Shown: positions 30,318-39,833 of the stretch, piece after piece | Layout: each line of letters opens with the position of its first letter | How positions within the stretch are numbered: position 1 is the first letter of the stretch | Source of the DNA: SCUB01 sp041918675 | GTDB lineage: Bacteria; Pseudomonadota; Alphaproteobacteria; Rhizobiales; Xanthobacteraceae | Length of the DNA: 64,000 nucleotides | Assembly (NCBI GenBank): GCA_041918675.1 | Contig: JAYRVF010000010.1 | Span: 43,803 to 107,802 of the forward strand | Direction: 5' to 3' | Position numbers and translations under genes: made by a program | Notes under the pieces: generated by a model | What the model was told of the DNA's origin: nothing | What the model saw: only the letters and a program-made list of their open reading frames with translations | Database searches by the model: none

Positions 30318-31465
30318 TGACGGCGCGCGCGAAAGTGAACGATCCGGTGACGATCAACGTCGCGCTCGGCGCGCGCGCTTACGACATCGTCATCGGCCGC
30401 GGCCAGATCGCCACGCTCGGCGCGCGCGTCGCGGCGCTGCGGCCGGGGGCGCGAACGGCGATCCTGACCGATGCGACGGTCGCACGGCATTGGCTCGACG
30501 CCGCGCATGCCTCGCTCAAGGAGGCCAATGTTCCCCATCTCGACATCGTCGTCGGCGAGGGGGAGGCGTCCAAGACCTACGCCGTCCTGGCGACGGTCTG
30601 CGAGGCGCTGATCGCCGGGCGCGTCGAGCGCGGCGACCTGTTGATCGCGCTCGGCGGCGGCGTCATCGGCGATCTCGGCGGCTTCGCGGCCTCCGTGCTC
30701 CGGCGCGGCATCGACTTCGTCCAGGTTCCGACCACGCTTCTGGCGCAGGTCGATTCATCCGTCGGCGGCAAGACCGGAATCAATTCGCCGCAAGGCAAGA
30801 ACCTGATCGGAACGTTTCACCAGCCGGCGCTGGTGGTGGCCGACACCGCCACGCTCGACACGTTGCCGCCGCGCCAGTTCCGCGCTGGCTACGGCGAAAT
30901 CGTCAAATACGGACTGCTCGGCGACGCGCGATTCTTCGCCTGGCTTGAAGCCAACCACGCCGAGATATTCGCCGGCGGGCCCGCGCGCGAACAGGCGATC
31001 GCCGCGAGTTGCCGGGCCAAGGCGGCGGTGGTCGCGCGCGACGAGCGGGAGACCGGCGACCGCGCGCTGCTCAATCTCGGCCACACCTTCGGTCACGTGT
31101 TCGAAGCGGCGACCGGCTTTTCCGACCGGCTCTTTCACGGCGAGGGCGTCGGGCTCGGCATGGCGCTGGCGGCCGAATTCTCCGCCGCGCGAGGCCTGTT
31201 GCCGGCCGAGCAATGCGCGCGCGTCATCGGCCATCTCGCGCGCGCGGGCCTGCCCACCCATGTTCGCGACATTCCCGGTTTCGCGCCGGAAGGCCTTCCG
31301 GACGCGGACGAGATGATGCGGCTGATGGCGCAGGACAAGAAGGTCAAGCGCGGCCGCCTTACATTCATCCTGCTGCGCGCCATCGGCGAGGCCTTCATCG
31401 CCGATGATGTCGAGGCGGGCGCGGTGCGGGAGTTTCTGCACAAGAAGTTGTCGGAACCGACATGA
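30317..31465 (+). CDS. aroB: 3-dehydroquinate synthase
   Basis: Converts DAHP to 3-dehydroquinate, the second step of the shikimate pathway. It is 382 residues with NAD-binding GGGVIGDLGGFAASV, the family block VQVPTTLLAQVDSSVGGKTGIN, zinc ligands in RALLNLGHTFGHVFE and HGEGVGLGMALA. The start at 30317 shares a base with the aroK stop (TGATG), so the two are coupled. The corC-like gene overlaps its end by 4 bp, giving a tight aroK-aroB-corC operon. Confidence 0.97.
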   Translation: MTARAKVNDPVTINVALGARAYDIVIGRGQIATLGARVAALRPGARTAILTDATVARHWLDAAHASLKEANVPHLDIVVGEGEASKTYAVLATVCEALIAGRVERGDLLIALGGGVIGDLGGFAASVLRRGIDFVQVPTTLLAQVDSSVGGKTGINSPQGKNLIGTFHQPALVVADTATLDTLPPRQFRAGYGEIVKYGLLGDARFFAWLEANHAEIFAGGPAREQAIAASCRAKAAVVARDERETGDRALLNLGHTFGHVFEAATGFSDRLFHGEGVGLGMALAAEFSAARGLLPAEQCARVIGHLARAGLPTHVRDIPGFAPEGLPDADEMMRLMAQDKKVKRGRLTFILLRAIGEAFIADDVEAGAVREFLHKKLSEPT

Positions 31466-32784
31466 GTTCGACCGCGATCAATCTGACGCTCGCATTCTTC
31501 CTATTGGCCGCCAACGCGTTCTTCGTGGCGGCGGAATTCGCGCTGGTGCGCAGCCGCGGCTTTCGCGTCAAGGCGATGGCGAAAAAGAACGTGTTCGGCG
31601 CGCGCCTCGTCCTGAAGATGATGAGCGACATCGAGCCGTATCTGGCGTGCTGTCAGCTCGGCATCACCATGGCTTCGCTGGGGCTCGGCTGGGTCGGCGA
31701 GCCGACCGTCGCCGCGCTGCTCGAGCCCGCGCTCAAGCCGCTCGGCATGCCGGAGAACGCGCTGCGCTTCACGGCCTTCATCACCGGATTTCTGGTGTTC
31801 TCGTCGCTGCATATCGTCATCGGCGAACAGGTGCCGAAGACGCTGGCGATCCGCGAGCCGATCCCGGTGTCGCAATGGGTCGCCTATCCGCTTCAAGGCT
31901 GCTACGTGCTGTTCTATCCGCTCAACTGGCTGCTCAACAGCGCCTCGCTCGCGGTGCTGCGGCTGTTGCGCGTGCCGGGCGCGTCGAACCAGGAAGTGCT
32001 CACCGGCGTCGAAATCGAGGGGCTGGTGGAAGAATCGGCGCAGCACGGCCAGATCGCCGACGTCGAATATATCCAGAACGTGTTCCGCTTCGGCGACCTC
32101 GCCGTCTCCGACGTCATGGTGCATCGGACCGAAATGGTCACGATCAACGCCGACGATCCGCCGGAAGAAATCTTCCGCGAGGTGCTGGCGGCCCAATACA
32201 CGCGCATCCCGCTGTGGCGCGACAAGCCGGAGAACATCGTCGGCGTGCTGCACGTCAAGGATCTGATGCGGGCGATCCGCGCCGCCGACGGCGACTTGGC
32301 CAAGGTCGATGTGATGGCGATCGCGCTCAAGCCATGGTTCGTGCCCGACATGCGCTCGCTATCGGATCAGCTCAAGGCCTTCCGCCGCCGCAAGACTCAC
32401 TTCGCGCTGGTGGTCGACGAATACGGCGATGTCGAGGGGTTGGTGACGCTCGAGGACATTCTCGAGGAAATCGTCGGCGACATTTCCGACGAGCATGACG
32501 TCGTCGTCGCCGGCGTGCGCGCCCAGCCCGACGGCTCGGTCGTGGTCGACGGCTCGGTGCCAATCCGCGAACTCAATCGCGTGATGGATTGGCGCCTGCC
32601 CGACGAGGAGGCCACGACCATCGCCGGCCTCGTCATTCACGAGGCGCGTTCGATTCCCGAGCCGGGACAGAGCTTCACCTTTCACGGGTTTCGCTTCCGT
32701 GTGCTGCGGCGGGAGCGCAACCGCATCGCGGTGCTGCGGATCACGCCGCTGGCGCTTCCGGCGAAGAACCGTCAGCCGGCCTGA
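31462..32784 (+). CDS. CNNM/CBS/CorC-domain membrane protein (hemolysin family)
   Basis: Inner-membrane protein of 440 residues. The CNNM (DUF21) transmembrane domain covers about 1-195, with GEQVPKTLAIREP its usual signature. A CBS pair follows (about 210-335; VSDVMVHRTEM, HFALVVDEYGDVEGLVTLEDILEEIVGDI), then a C-terminal CorC_HlyC FAD-like domain. Relatives are implicated in magnesium or cobalt efflux. The name hemolysin is historical and no toxin role is implied. It overlaps aroB by 4 bp and its end overlaps convergent bolA by 13 bp. Confidence 0.93.
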   Translation: MSSTAINLTLAFFLLAANAFFVAAEFALVRSRGFRVKAMAKKNVFGARLVLKMMSDIEPYLACCQLGITMASLGLGWVGEPTVAALLEPALKPLGMPENALRFTAFITGFLVFSSLHIVIGEQVPKTLAIREPIPVSQWVAYPLQGCYVLFYPLNWLLNSASLAVLRLLRVPGASNQEVLTGVEIEGLVEESAQHGQIADVEYIQNVFRFGDLAVSDVMVHRTEMVTINADDPPEEIFREVLAAQYTRIPLWRDKPENIVGVLHVKDLMRAIRAADGDLAKVDVMAIALKPWFVPDMRSLSDQLKAFRRRKTHFALVVDEYGDVEGLVTLEDILEEIVGDISDEHDVVVAGVRAQPDGSVVVDGSVPIRELNRVMDWRLPDEEATTIAGLVIHEARSIPEPGQSFTFHGFRFRVLRRERNRIAVLRITPLALPAKNRQPA

Positions 32785-33062
32785 GGCGGGGCTTGCGTTT
32801 CGCCGGGCGCGGAGACATGCAGCGCCAGCGCGTGAATGCCGCCGGCCAGTTCGTCGGCGAGCGCCGTGTTGATCATGCGATGACGCTCGACGCGGCTCTT
32901 GCCGGCGAAGGCCCGCGCCACGATATGAACGCGGAAATGCGTCTGACCGCCGGGCCGGTGGCCGGCATGACCCTCGTGGCGATGGGATTCGTCGATGACT
33001 TCGATCCGTTCGGGAGCGAAGGCGGCGGTGAGTTTCCGAGCGATGATTTCTTGGGTGCGCAT
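32772..33062 (-). CDS. BolA family protein
   Basis: Small partner of monothiol glutaredoxins in iron-sulfur handling and stress response. It is 96 residues with the class II KH-like BolA fold: IARKLTAAFAPERIEVIDES, HEGHAGHRPGGQTHFRVHIV and RVERHRMINTALADEL. The conserved His of the RH.. motif is present. ATG 33062 gives the normal N-terminus; the frame is open further upstream without homology. It is divergent from the J-domain gene, the usual bolA-dnaJ-cobS-cobT order in Rhizobiales. Confidence 0.95.
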   Translation of the reverse strand: MRTQEIIARKLTAAFAPERIEVIDESHRHEGHAGHRPGGQTHFRVHIVARAFAGKSRVERHRMINTALADELAGGIHALALHVSAPGETQAPPQAG

Positions 33063-33216
33063 GAGACGGGGGCTTAGCGCCGTCGCGCCGGCCGCGTCAA
33101 TGGCCGTGATGGGCGCGAAACCGCGCCGGTCGCGCGATCGACGGTTCGCCGTCCTGAAACCATGAACGGATGTCAAGACTTGCGGCGGTCGTGTCGCCGC
33201 CGGCATAATCAAACCC

Positions 33217-33825
33217 ATGAAGTTCGACTCACTATTCGATCGCATCAGGGTGAAGCCCTCCGAGGATCGGCGCGCGCGCGACGAAACGCCGGCTTGCGAC
33301 TGGCCGGGGTGCCTGGGCTCCGGCGTGCATCGCGCGCCGAAGGGGCGCCAGTACGAACGGCAATATTGGCGCTTCTGCCTCGATCACGTGCGCGAATACA
33401 ATCAGTCGTATAATTTCTTCGACGGCATGAGCGACGAAGCGGTGACGCGCTATCAGAAGGACGCGCTCACCGGCCATCGTCCGACCTGGAAGGTCGGCGC
33501 CAGTTCGCGTCCGACGATGGCCGCCTTCGGCGCCTCGGGCGATCCGTTTCAGTTTTTCAGCGAGCTCAACGGCGGCCAGCGCTGGCGTCAGGACGCGGGC
33601 GAGGCGAGCAAGGCCGAGACCCGCGTCGTGTTCAACGCCGAGCGCAAGGCGCTCAATGTGATGGGGCTCGACGCCGGCGCGACGCCGGACGAGGTCAAGG
33701 ACCGGTTCAAATTCCTGGTCAAGCGCCACCACCCGGACGCCAATGGCGGCGACCGATCCAGCGAGGATCGGCTCCGGGAGATCATCAAGGCGTATAAGTA
33801 TTTGAAAAAGAAGACGAATAGGTGA
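33217..33825 (+). CDS. J-domain (DnaJ-like) protein
   Basis: Protein of 202 residues. The N-terminal part (20-100) holds Cys residues in CDWPGCLGSGVHRAP and WRFCLDHVREYNQSYNFFDGM, a possible metal site, as in relatives. The J domain is at the extreme C-terminus (about 145-202) with ALNVMGLDAGATPDEVKDRFK, the HPD tripeptide in KRHHPDANGG, and LREIIKAYKYLKKK. It probably stimulates DnaK ATPase; the client is unknown. It lies upstream of cobS in a conserved neighbourhood. Confidence 0.94.
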   Translation: MKFDSLFDRIRVKPSEDRRARDETPACDWPGCLGSGVHRAPKGRQYERQYWRFCLDHVREYNQSYNFFDGMSDEAVTRYQKDALTGHRPTWKVGASSRPTMAAFGASGDPFQFFSELNGGQRWRQDAGEASKAETRVVFNAERKALNVMGLDAGATPDEVKDRFKFLVKRHHPDANGGDRSSEDRLREIIKAYKYLKKKTNR

Positions 33826-34039
33826 TGGCGCGATCGTCTTCGCGCCGACCTTGCGGAGCTGGTAGAGTGCCCCGCCGGAATGGCAGTCACACGATTGCGT
33901 AAGTGGCCGCCGCCTGTTTTCAGTCTATGATTATCATTGATGGCATCCGAGCGACTCGTTTGGGTCGGCTCGGATTTCATGACTTGCCGGGGCCGAACGC
34001 CATGATGGCGGGAGCGATGCCCGGCGCGACGGAGAATTC

Positions 34040-35035
34040 ATGACGGCCGCGACGACGACCCAGCAAGAACCCGCCGGATTGCCCGACCTGAAAGTGTCGG
34101 CGCGGCAGCTTTTCGGCATTGATAGCGACATCGAGGTGCCGGCCTATTCCCAGGCCGACGTGCACGTGCCCGAGGTCGATCCGGATTACCGCTTCGACCG
34201 CTCCACCACGCTCGCCATTCTCGCCGGCTTCGCCAAGAACCGCCGCGTGATGGTGACCGGCTATCACGGCACCGGCAAATCGACGCATATCGAGCAGGTC
34301 GCCGCGCGGCTCAACTGGCCGTGCGTGCGCGTCAATCTCGACAGCCACATCAGCCGCATCGACCTCGTCGGCAAGGACGCGATCGTCATCCGCGAGGGCA
34401 AGCAGGTGACCGAGTTTCGCGACGGCATCCTGCCATGGGCGCTGCAGCACAATGTCGCGCTGGTGTTCGATGAATACGATGCCGGCCGGCCCGACGTGAT
34501 GTTCGTCATTCAGCGCGTGCTCGAAGTCTCGGGCCGGCTGACGTTGCTCGACCAGAACAAGGTGATCCGCCCGCACCCGGCGTTCCGCCTGTTCGCCACC
34601 GCCAACACCGTCGGCCTCGGCGACACCACCGGCCTTTATCACGGCACGCAGCAGATCAACCAGGGCCAGATGGACCGCTGGTCGATCGTGACGACGCTCA
34701 ACTATCTGCCGCATGACGAGGAGGTCGAGATCGTGCTGGCGAAGGCGCGCCACTATCGCAGCGCCGAGGGCCGCGACATCGTCAATCGCATGGTCCGCCT
34801 CGCCGATCTCACGCGCAACGCGTTCGCCAACGGCGACCTGTCGACGGTGATGAGCCCGCGCACGGTGATCACTTGGGCGGAGAACGCGGAGATCTTCAAC
34901 GACATCGCGTTCGCCTTCCGCGTCACCTTCCTCAACAAATGCGACGAGCTCGAACGCGCGCTGGTGGCCGAATTCTATCAGCGCTGCTTCAACGTCGAAT
35001 TGCCGGAATCGGCCCTGAACGTGGCGCTGAGCTAG
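34040..35035 (+). CDS. cobS: Aerobic cobaltochelatase subunit CobS
   Basis: AAA+ ATPase subunit that with CobT and CobN inserts cobalt into hydrogenobyrinic acid diamide in aerobic B12 synthesis. It is 331 residues: N-terminal region with SARQLFGIDSDIEVPAY, Walker A GYHGTGKST at 74-82, Walker B LVFDEYDAGRPDV and an arginine-finger-type C-terminal half. cobT follows after 56 bp on the same strand. CobN is not in the window. Confidence 0.97.
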   Translation: MTAATTTQQEPAGLPDLKVSARQLFGIDSDIEVPAYSQADVHVPEVDPDYRFDRSTTLAILAGFAKNRRVMVTGYHGTGKSTHIEQVAARLNWPCVRVNLDSHISRIDLVGKDAIVIREGKQVTEFRDGILPWALQHNVALVFDEYDAGRPDVMFVIQRVLEVSGRLTLLDQNKVIRPHPAFRLFATANTVGLGDTTGLYHGTQQINQGQMDRWSIVTTLNYLPHDEEVEIVLAKARHYRSAEGRDIVNRMVRLADLTRNAFANGDLSTVMSPRTVITWAENAEIFNDIAFAFRVTFLNKCDELERALVAEFYQRCFNVELPESALNVALS

Positions 35036-35091
35036 GCATCATCTCTGGCTAGAGGCGCGCCGCCGGCGCCCGTTCCCTGGACCCGTCGCGC

Positions 35092-36999
35092 ATGTCGCTG
35101 ACCAACAAGGCCAAGCCTTCCGGCAAGGAATCGCCGACCGAGCCGCTCAAGCGCGCGGTGACGACGTGTTTGCGCGCGATCGCGCGCCGGCCCGACCTCG
35201 AGGTCGTGTTCGCCTCCGAGCGGCCGGGCATCGTCGCCAACCGCGCGCGCCTGCCCGAGCCGCCGCGCAAGATGACCGGCAAGGACGCCGCCGTCATGCG
35301 CGGGCATGGCGACGCGATCGCGTTGCGGCTGGCGTGTCACGACGCGGCGATGCATCGCCGCCACGCGCCCAGAAACGCCGACGCGCGCGGCATTTTCGAC
35401 GCGGTCGAGCAGGCGCGGGTCGAGGCCATCGGCGCGCGGCGCATGAGCGGCATCGCCAGCAATCTCTCCGCCATGCTGGACGCCCATTTCCATCGCCAGA
35501 AGTTCGACGCCATCACCGAGCGGGCCGACGCGCCGCTCGCCGACGCGCTGGCGCTGATGGTCCGCGAGCGGCTGACCGGGCTCGCCCCGCCGCCGGCCGC
35601 GCGCAAGGTCGTCGATCTGTGGCGCGCGGCGATCGAGGCCAAGGCCGGCAAGCGCCTCGACCGGCTGGAACGGCTGATCGACGATCAGCGCCGCTTCGGC
35701 GACGCCGTCAACGACGTGCTCGAGGCGCTCGATCTCAACGATCAGCTCAATGCCGAGAACGAGGAGGACGAGGACAGCGAGGAGACCGGCGAGGGTCAGG
35801 CCGATCGCTCCGACGCGGAAGGCGCGGCCCAGGCCGACGAGATGGAGGACATGACCGCCGAGCGCGCGGAGGCCTCGAGCGAGGATTCGAGCGAGCAGGA
35901 GCTCGACAGCGCGCCGGCGAGCGCGACCGACGCGTTCGACCAGACCGACATGGGCGACGACACCACGCCCGGCGATCCCGCCAACCAGCGCCACCGCCAA
36001 GCCAACGAGCCGAAGGGGCCGGATTACCGCGTCTTCGCGCCGCAATTCGACGAGACCATCGCCGCCGAGGATCTGTGCGACGCCGAGGAACTCGACCGGC
36101 TGCGCGGCTATCTCGACAAGCAGCTCGCGCATCTGCAGGGCGTGGTCGCGCGGCTGGCCAACCGCCTGCAGCGGCGGCTGATGGCGCAGCAGAACCGCGG
36201 CTGGGAGTTCGACCTCGAGGAAGGCATGCTCGATCCGGCGCGGCTGCCCCGCGTCGTGCTCGATCCGTTCCATCCGCTGTCGTTCAAGCACGAGAAGGAA
36301 ACCTCGTTCCGCGACACCGTGGTGACGCTGTTGATCGACAATTCCGGCTCGATGCGCGGCCGGCCGATCACGGTCGCGGCGACCTGCGCCGACATTCTCG
36401 CGCGCACGCTCGAACGCTGCGGCGTCAAGGTGGAGATTCTCGGCTTCACCACCCGCGCCTGGAAGGGCGGTCAGTCGCGCGAGGCCTGGCTCGCCGCCGG
36501 CAAGCCGGCCAACCCCGGCCGCCTCAACGATCTGCGCCACATCATCTACAAGTCGGCCGACATGCCGTGGCGGCGCGCGCGCAAGAATCTCGGCCTGATG
36601 ATGCGCGAGGGCTTGCTGAAGGAGAACATCGACGGCGAGGCGCTCGACTGGTCGTTTCGCCGCCTGCTCGCTCGCACCGAGCAGCGCAAGATCCTGATGA
36701 TGATTTCCGACGGCGCGCCGGTCGACGATTCGACCCTGTCGGTCAACGCCGGCAACTATCTCGAACGCCATCTGCGCCACGTCATCGATGAAATCGAGAA
36801 CCGCAGCCCGGTCGAGCTCATCGCCATCGGCATCGGTCATGACGTGACGCGGTATTATCGCCGCGCCGTCACCATCGTCGACGCCGAGGAGCTTGGCGGC
36901 GTCATGACCGACAAGCTCGCCGAATTGTTCACCGAAACGCATCTGCCGCGGCGGCGCGAATACGAGACGCGGCCGGCCCGGCGCAAGCTTCATTCCTGA
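35092..36999 (+). CDS. cobT: Aerobic cobaltochelatase subunit CobT
   Basis: Partner of CobS in the cobalt chelatase. It is 635 residues: N-terminal region, a highly acidic linker (about 222-310, runs of Glu/Asp as in EEDEDSEETGEG), and a C-terminal von Willebrand A domain with a MIDAS motif DNSGSM at about 414-419 plus FTTRAWKGG and ISDGAPVDDST. The acidic linker and VWA domain mirror magnesium chelatase D. The following esterase-like gene starts 19 bp downstream. Confidence 0.97.
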   Translation: MSLTNKAKPSGKESPTEPLKRAVTTCLRAIARRPDLEVVFASERPGIVANRARLPEPPRKMTGKDAAVMRGHGDAIALRLACHDAAMHRRHAPRNADARGIFDAVEQARVEAIGARRMSGIASNLSAMLDAHFHRQKFDAITERADAPLADALALMVRERLTGLAPPPAARKVVDLWRAAIEAKAGKRLDRLERLIDDQRRFGDAVNDVLEALDLNDQLNAENEEDEDSEETGEGQADRSDAEGAAQADEMEDMTAERAEASSEDSSEQELDSAPASATDAFDQTDMGDDTTPGDPANQRHRQANEPKGPDYRVFAPQFDETIAAEDLCDAEELDRLRGYLDKQLAHLQGVVARLANRLQRRLMAQQNRGWEFDLEEGMLDPARLPRVVLDPFHPLSFKHEKETSFRDTVVTLLIDNSGSMRGRPITVAATCADILARTLERCGVKVEILGFTTRAWKGGQSREAWLAAGKPANPGRLNDLRHIIYKSADMPWRRARKNLGLMMREGLLKENIDGEALDWSFRRLLARTEQRKILMMISDGAPVDDSTLSVNAGNYLERHLRHVIDEIENRSPVELIAIGIGHDVTRYYRRAVTIVDAEELGGVMTDKLAELFTETHLPRRREYETRPARRKLHS

Positions 37000-37018
37000 C
37001 GGGCGGGCGGCGGCGCCG

Positions 37019-38080
37019 ATGCACTTGCGACGAACCCTCGTCAAGCGCATCCGGGTCATCGTCCTCGCCATCGTTTCCGCGATTGCTTGCGCCGGCGGTC
37101 TGGCGCTGGTCGCCGCGCGCCCCGTCGCCGCCGATCCGGTGTCGCGGATCGCGCCGGCCGCCATCGAGGTGCGCGCCCGCCCGATCGATGTGTTCAAGCC
37201 GGGCGAACCTTCGCAATTCCGTTTCGGCTCGCTCGTCTTTCGCGGCGGGCTGGCGCTGACGTCGTCGGCGCCGGATTTCGGCGGGCTGTCGGCGTTTCGC
37301 TTCGACGCGAGCGGACAGCGTTTCGTCGCGCTCAGCGATCACGGCAATTGGTTCACCGGCCGCGTCGTCTACGCCGACAAGCGCCCGGTCGGTCTTGCCG
37401 ATGTGAAGACGGGACCGATGCTCGACCAGGACGGCGCGCCGCTCGCGGCCAAGGGCTGGTTCGACGCCGAGGCGCTCGCCATCGACGGCGAGGAGGCCCA
37501 TGTCGCCTTCGAACGGGTCAACCGCATCGTCCGGTTCGATTTCAGCAACGGCGTTCTGGCCGCGCGCGGCACGCCGATCGACGTTCCGCCGGCCCTGCGC
37601 CGCCTGCCGTTCAACAAGGGGATCGAGGGGCTGGTCCACGCGCCCAAGGATCACCCCCTGGCCGGCGCGCTGATCGCGATTTCAGAGCGTGGGCTCGACA
37701 AAGCCGGAAACATTCTGGCCTTCCTGATTGGCGGGCCGCGGCCGGGCATGTTCACGCTGCGGCGCGCCCCGCATTACGACGTCAGCGACGCGGCACTGCT
37801 GCCCGGCGGCGATCTCCTGGTGCTGGAGCGCAAGTTCTCGCTGTTCAGCGGCGTGGGCATCCGCATCCGGCGGATTCCGCAGGCGCTGATCCGCCCCGAC
37901 GCGGTGGTCGACGGACCGGTCATTTTCGAGGCCGATCTCGGCCACGAGATCGACAACATGGAAGCGCTCGAAGTCCATCGCGGCGCGGACGGCGAGATCG
38001 TCCTGACCATGGTATCGGACGACAACTTCTCGCCCATCCAGCGCACCCTGCTGCTGCAGTTCACCTTGCTCGAACCGTAA
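37019..38080 (+). CDS. Esterase-like activity of phytase domain protein, exported
   Basis: Exported protein of 353 residues with a phytase-like esterase domain. The signal peptide covers about 1-37 (IRVIVLAIVSAIACAGGLALVAARPVAA). The beta-propeller-like core has LVFRGGLALTSSAPDFGGLSAF, SDHGNWFTGRV, KGWFDAEALAIDGEEAHVAFERVNRI and LPGGDLLVLERKFS. It is conserved after cobT in Rhizobiales; the biochemical substrate is unknown. It starts 19 bp after cobT, so cotranscription is likely. Confidence 0.9.
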   Translation: MHLRRTLVKRIRVIVLAIVSAIACAGGLALVAARPVAADPVSRIAPAAIEVRARPIDVFKPGEPSQFRFGSLVFRGGLALTSSAPDFGGLSAFRFDASGQRFVALSDHGNWFTGRVVYADKRPVGLADVKTGPMLDQDGAPLAAKGWFDAEALAIDGEEAHVAFERVNRIVRFDFSNGVLAARGTPIDVPPALRRLPFNKGIEGLVHAPKDHPLAGALIAISERGLDKAGNILAFLIGGPRPGMFTLRRAPHYDVSDAALLPGGDLLVLERKFSLFSGVGIRIRRIPQALIRPDAVVDGPVIFEADLGHEIDNMEALEVHRGADGEIVLTMVSDDNFSPIQRTLLLQFTLLEP

Positions 38081-38127
38081 GCCTGGGCAAAAGCGCGCGC
38101 GGCGATGGCGGCTCGCGGAAACGACAA

Positions 38128-38149
38128 GGCCCGCGTCGGGGCGCGGGCC
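38128..38149. terminator. Terminator between the phytase-like gene and rpmB
   Basis: Perfect 8-bp stem GGCCCGCG/CGCGGGCC (38128-38135 and 38142-38149). On the minus strand it is followed by TTGTCGTTT, so it probably ends rpmB transcription. It lies in the convergent gap and may serve both genes. Confidence 0.55.
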
Positions 38150-38201
38150 GCATCAAGATCGAGATGGAAAAGACCAGGCCGGACGCGCGAGCCCGGCGAT
38201 A

Positions 38202-38492
38202 TCAGTTCGCCGCCGCGCGCTTCTTGGCGATCTGGCGCTTGAGCTCGACGGCCTTCGGCGACAGTTCGGCTTCGTTCGCCTTGGCGAGGAACGCGTCGAG
38301 GCCGCCGCGCGCGTCGACCGAACGCAGCGCGTTCGCCGAAATGCGCAGGCGCACCGAACGGCCGAGCGTGTCGGAGATCAGCGTCACGTTGCACAGATTG
38401 GGCAGGAAGCGCCGCTTCGCCTTGCGGTTCGAATGGCTCACCTTGTGACCCACCTGAGGGGACTTGGCGGTCAGATCGCAGCGGCGGGACAT
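38202..38492 (-). CDS. rpmB: 50S ribosomal protein L28
   Basis: Large-subunit ribosomal protein of 96 residues. It starts MSRRCDLTAKSPQVGHKVSHSN and has RRFLPNLCNVTLISDTLGRSVRLRISANALR split over 30-60; the length is typical of alphaproteobacterial L28. The frame is open far upstream, but ATG 38492 is the universal start. Confidence 0.98.
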   Translation of the reverse strand: MSRRCDLTAKSPQVGHKVSHSNRKAKRRFLPNLCNVTLISDTLGRSVRLRISANALRSVDARGGLDAFLAKANEAELSPKAVELKRQIAKKRAAAN

Positions 38493-38939
38493 GGCGAGAT
38501 CCTCTAAAAAGCCCGGAAATTCCATCGACTTCGGATTGTTCCCGCCACACTGCCCGCGAAGGCGGCGCCGCTGCCGGGTCCAAGTCGCATCGGGCGTCGC
38601 ATCGAGCGCCCGGGTCGATCCGGCCGGCGCGTGGGTCGGGAACCGCCGGGACGTATAGGTTGCCGGTCCCGCAGCGTCAAGCCTTGGTCGGTGCCGCCTC
38701 GGTGCCGCCTCGGGGCCGGGCGGCGGCGGTCCACCGGGTCCGCCGTGCCCGGTGCCGGCGTTCCGTATCGCGATCTGGCGGTGCCTCCGGCGGGGCGGGT
38801 TCCGCCTGTCAATTGACGGTGATGAACCATATATTGGTCGCATTCGCTCTTGATAGACACCGGCTCGACGCGGGAGCCGTTCGGGATGCGCGAACACCAG
38901 CCAACCATCAAGATCCCGCGAGGTGCGCGAGGCGCGAAA
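38493..38939. other. Divergent intergenic region between rpmB and the DUF3108 gene
   Basis: 447 bp with no supported gene. It presumably holds the promoters of both genes. AT-rich sequence around 38808-38845 (TTGACG, ATATATT) is the likeliest promoter zone, but no correctly spaced consensus was found. Confidence 0.5.
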
Positions 38940-39833
38940 ATGCGGTTTCGGAATTCTGCGCGCGCCGATCTTTGGCGCGCGGATCGCCTGTCCGCCTGGA
39001 TGCGGCTTGCCGCCGCGGCGACGGTCGCGGGCGGGCTGGTCGCGATCATGGCGCCACCGGCCCACGCCCAGGGCCGTCTCGACGCGCGGTATGTCGCCAA
39101 GCTTTCCGGCATTCCGATCGGCAAGGGCGCCTGGGTCGTCGAGATCAACGAGGACCAGTTCGTCGCGGCCGCGACCGGGGGCACCTCCGGCCTGTTGCGG
39201 GTGGTGGCCTCCGGCGAAGGCCGCAGCTCCTCGCGCGGCAAGGTGGCGAACGGCCAGCTCTTCCCGGCCGCCTTCGCTTCCACGATCGTCTCGGGCAAGA
39301 AGACCGATCAGGTCCGGCTCGGGCTCGCCTCGGGCACCGTCAAGGAAGTCTCGATCGAGCCGGAGCCGCAGCCCAATCCGGACCGCGTGCCGCTCAGCGA
39401 TTCGAACCGGCGCGGCGTCAGCGACCCGATGACGGCCTCGCTCGTGCGCGTGCCCGGCAACGCCGATCCGGTGCGCGCCGAGGCGTGCGACGGCACCGTC
39501 GCCGTGTTCGATGGCCAGATGCGCTACGACATCAAGCTCGAATTCAGGCGCATTGAAACGGTGAAGGCGGAGAAGGGCTATCAAGGCCCCGCCGTCGTGT
39601 GCGGCCTCTATTTCTCGCCGGTCGCGGGCCACGTGCCTGGCCGCGCGGCGATCAAATATCTCGTCGCCCAGCGCAAGATCGAAGTCTGGCTCGCCCCGAT
39701 TGCGGGAACGCGGACGCTGGCGCCCTTCCGCGTCAGCGTGCCGACGCCGCTCGGAATGGGTACCCTCGAGGCGACGCAATTCGAAACGAAGTCGCTGCCC
39801 CGTCTGACGCCGGCGAGCGCGAAGTCGCAATAG
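38940..39833 (+). CDS. DUF3108 domain-containing exported protein
   Basis: Exported protein of 297 residues of unknown function. The N-terminus is basic, with a hydrophobic stretch (LAAAATVAGGLVAIMAPPAHAQ) ending in a likely signal-peptidase site AHA-Q. The DUF3108 region starts at ARYVAKLSGIPIGKGAW and ends with LAPFRVSVPTPLGMGTLEATQF. It is probably a periplasmic beta-rich protein. Start choice is open: 38940 follows GAGG with seven bases between; 38886 and 39000 are other Mets. It is conserved near rpmB in Rhizobiales. Confidence 0.85.
   Translation: MRFRNSARADLWRADRLSAWMRLAAAATVAGGLVAIMAPPAHAQGRLDARYVAKLSGIPIGKGAWVVEINEDQFVAAATGGTSGLLRVVASGEGRSSSRGKVANGQLFPAAFASTIVSGKKTDQVRLGLASGTVKEVSIEPEPQPNPDRVPLSDSNRRGVSDPMTASLVRVPGNADPVRAEACDGTVAVFDGQMRYDIKLEFRRIETVKAEKGYQGPAVVCGLYFSPVAGHVPGRAAIKYLVAQRKIEVWLAPIAGTRTLAPFRVSVPTPLGMGTLEATQFETKSLPRLTPASAKSQ

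Noticed and set aside
31462..32784. Hemolysin reading of the CNNM/CBS/CorC protein
   Set aside because: The name is historical for this family; the domains are those of a membrane transporter, not a toxin.
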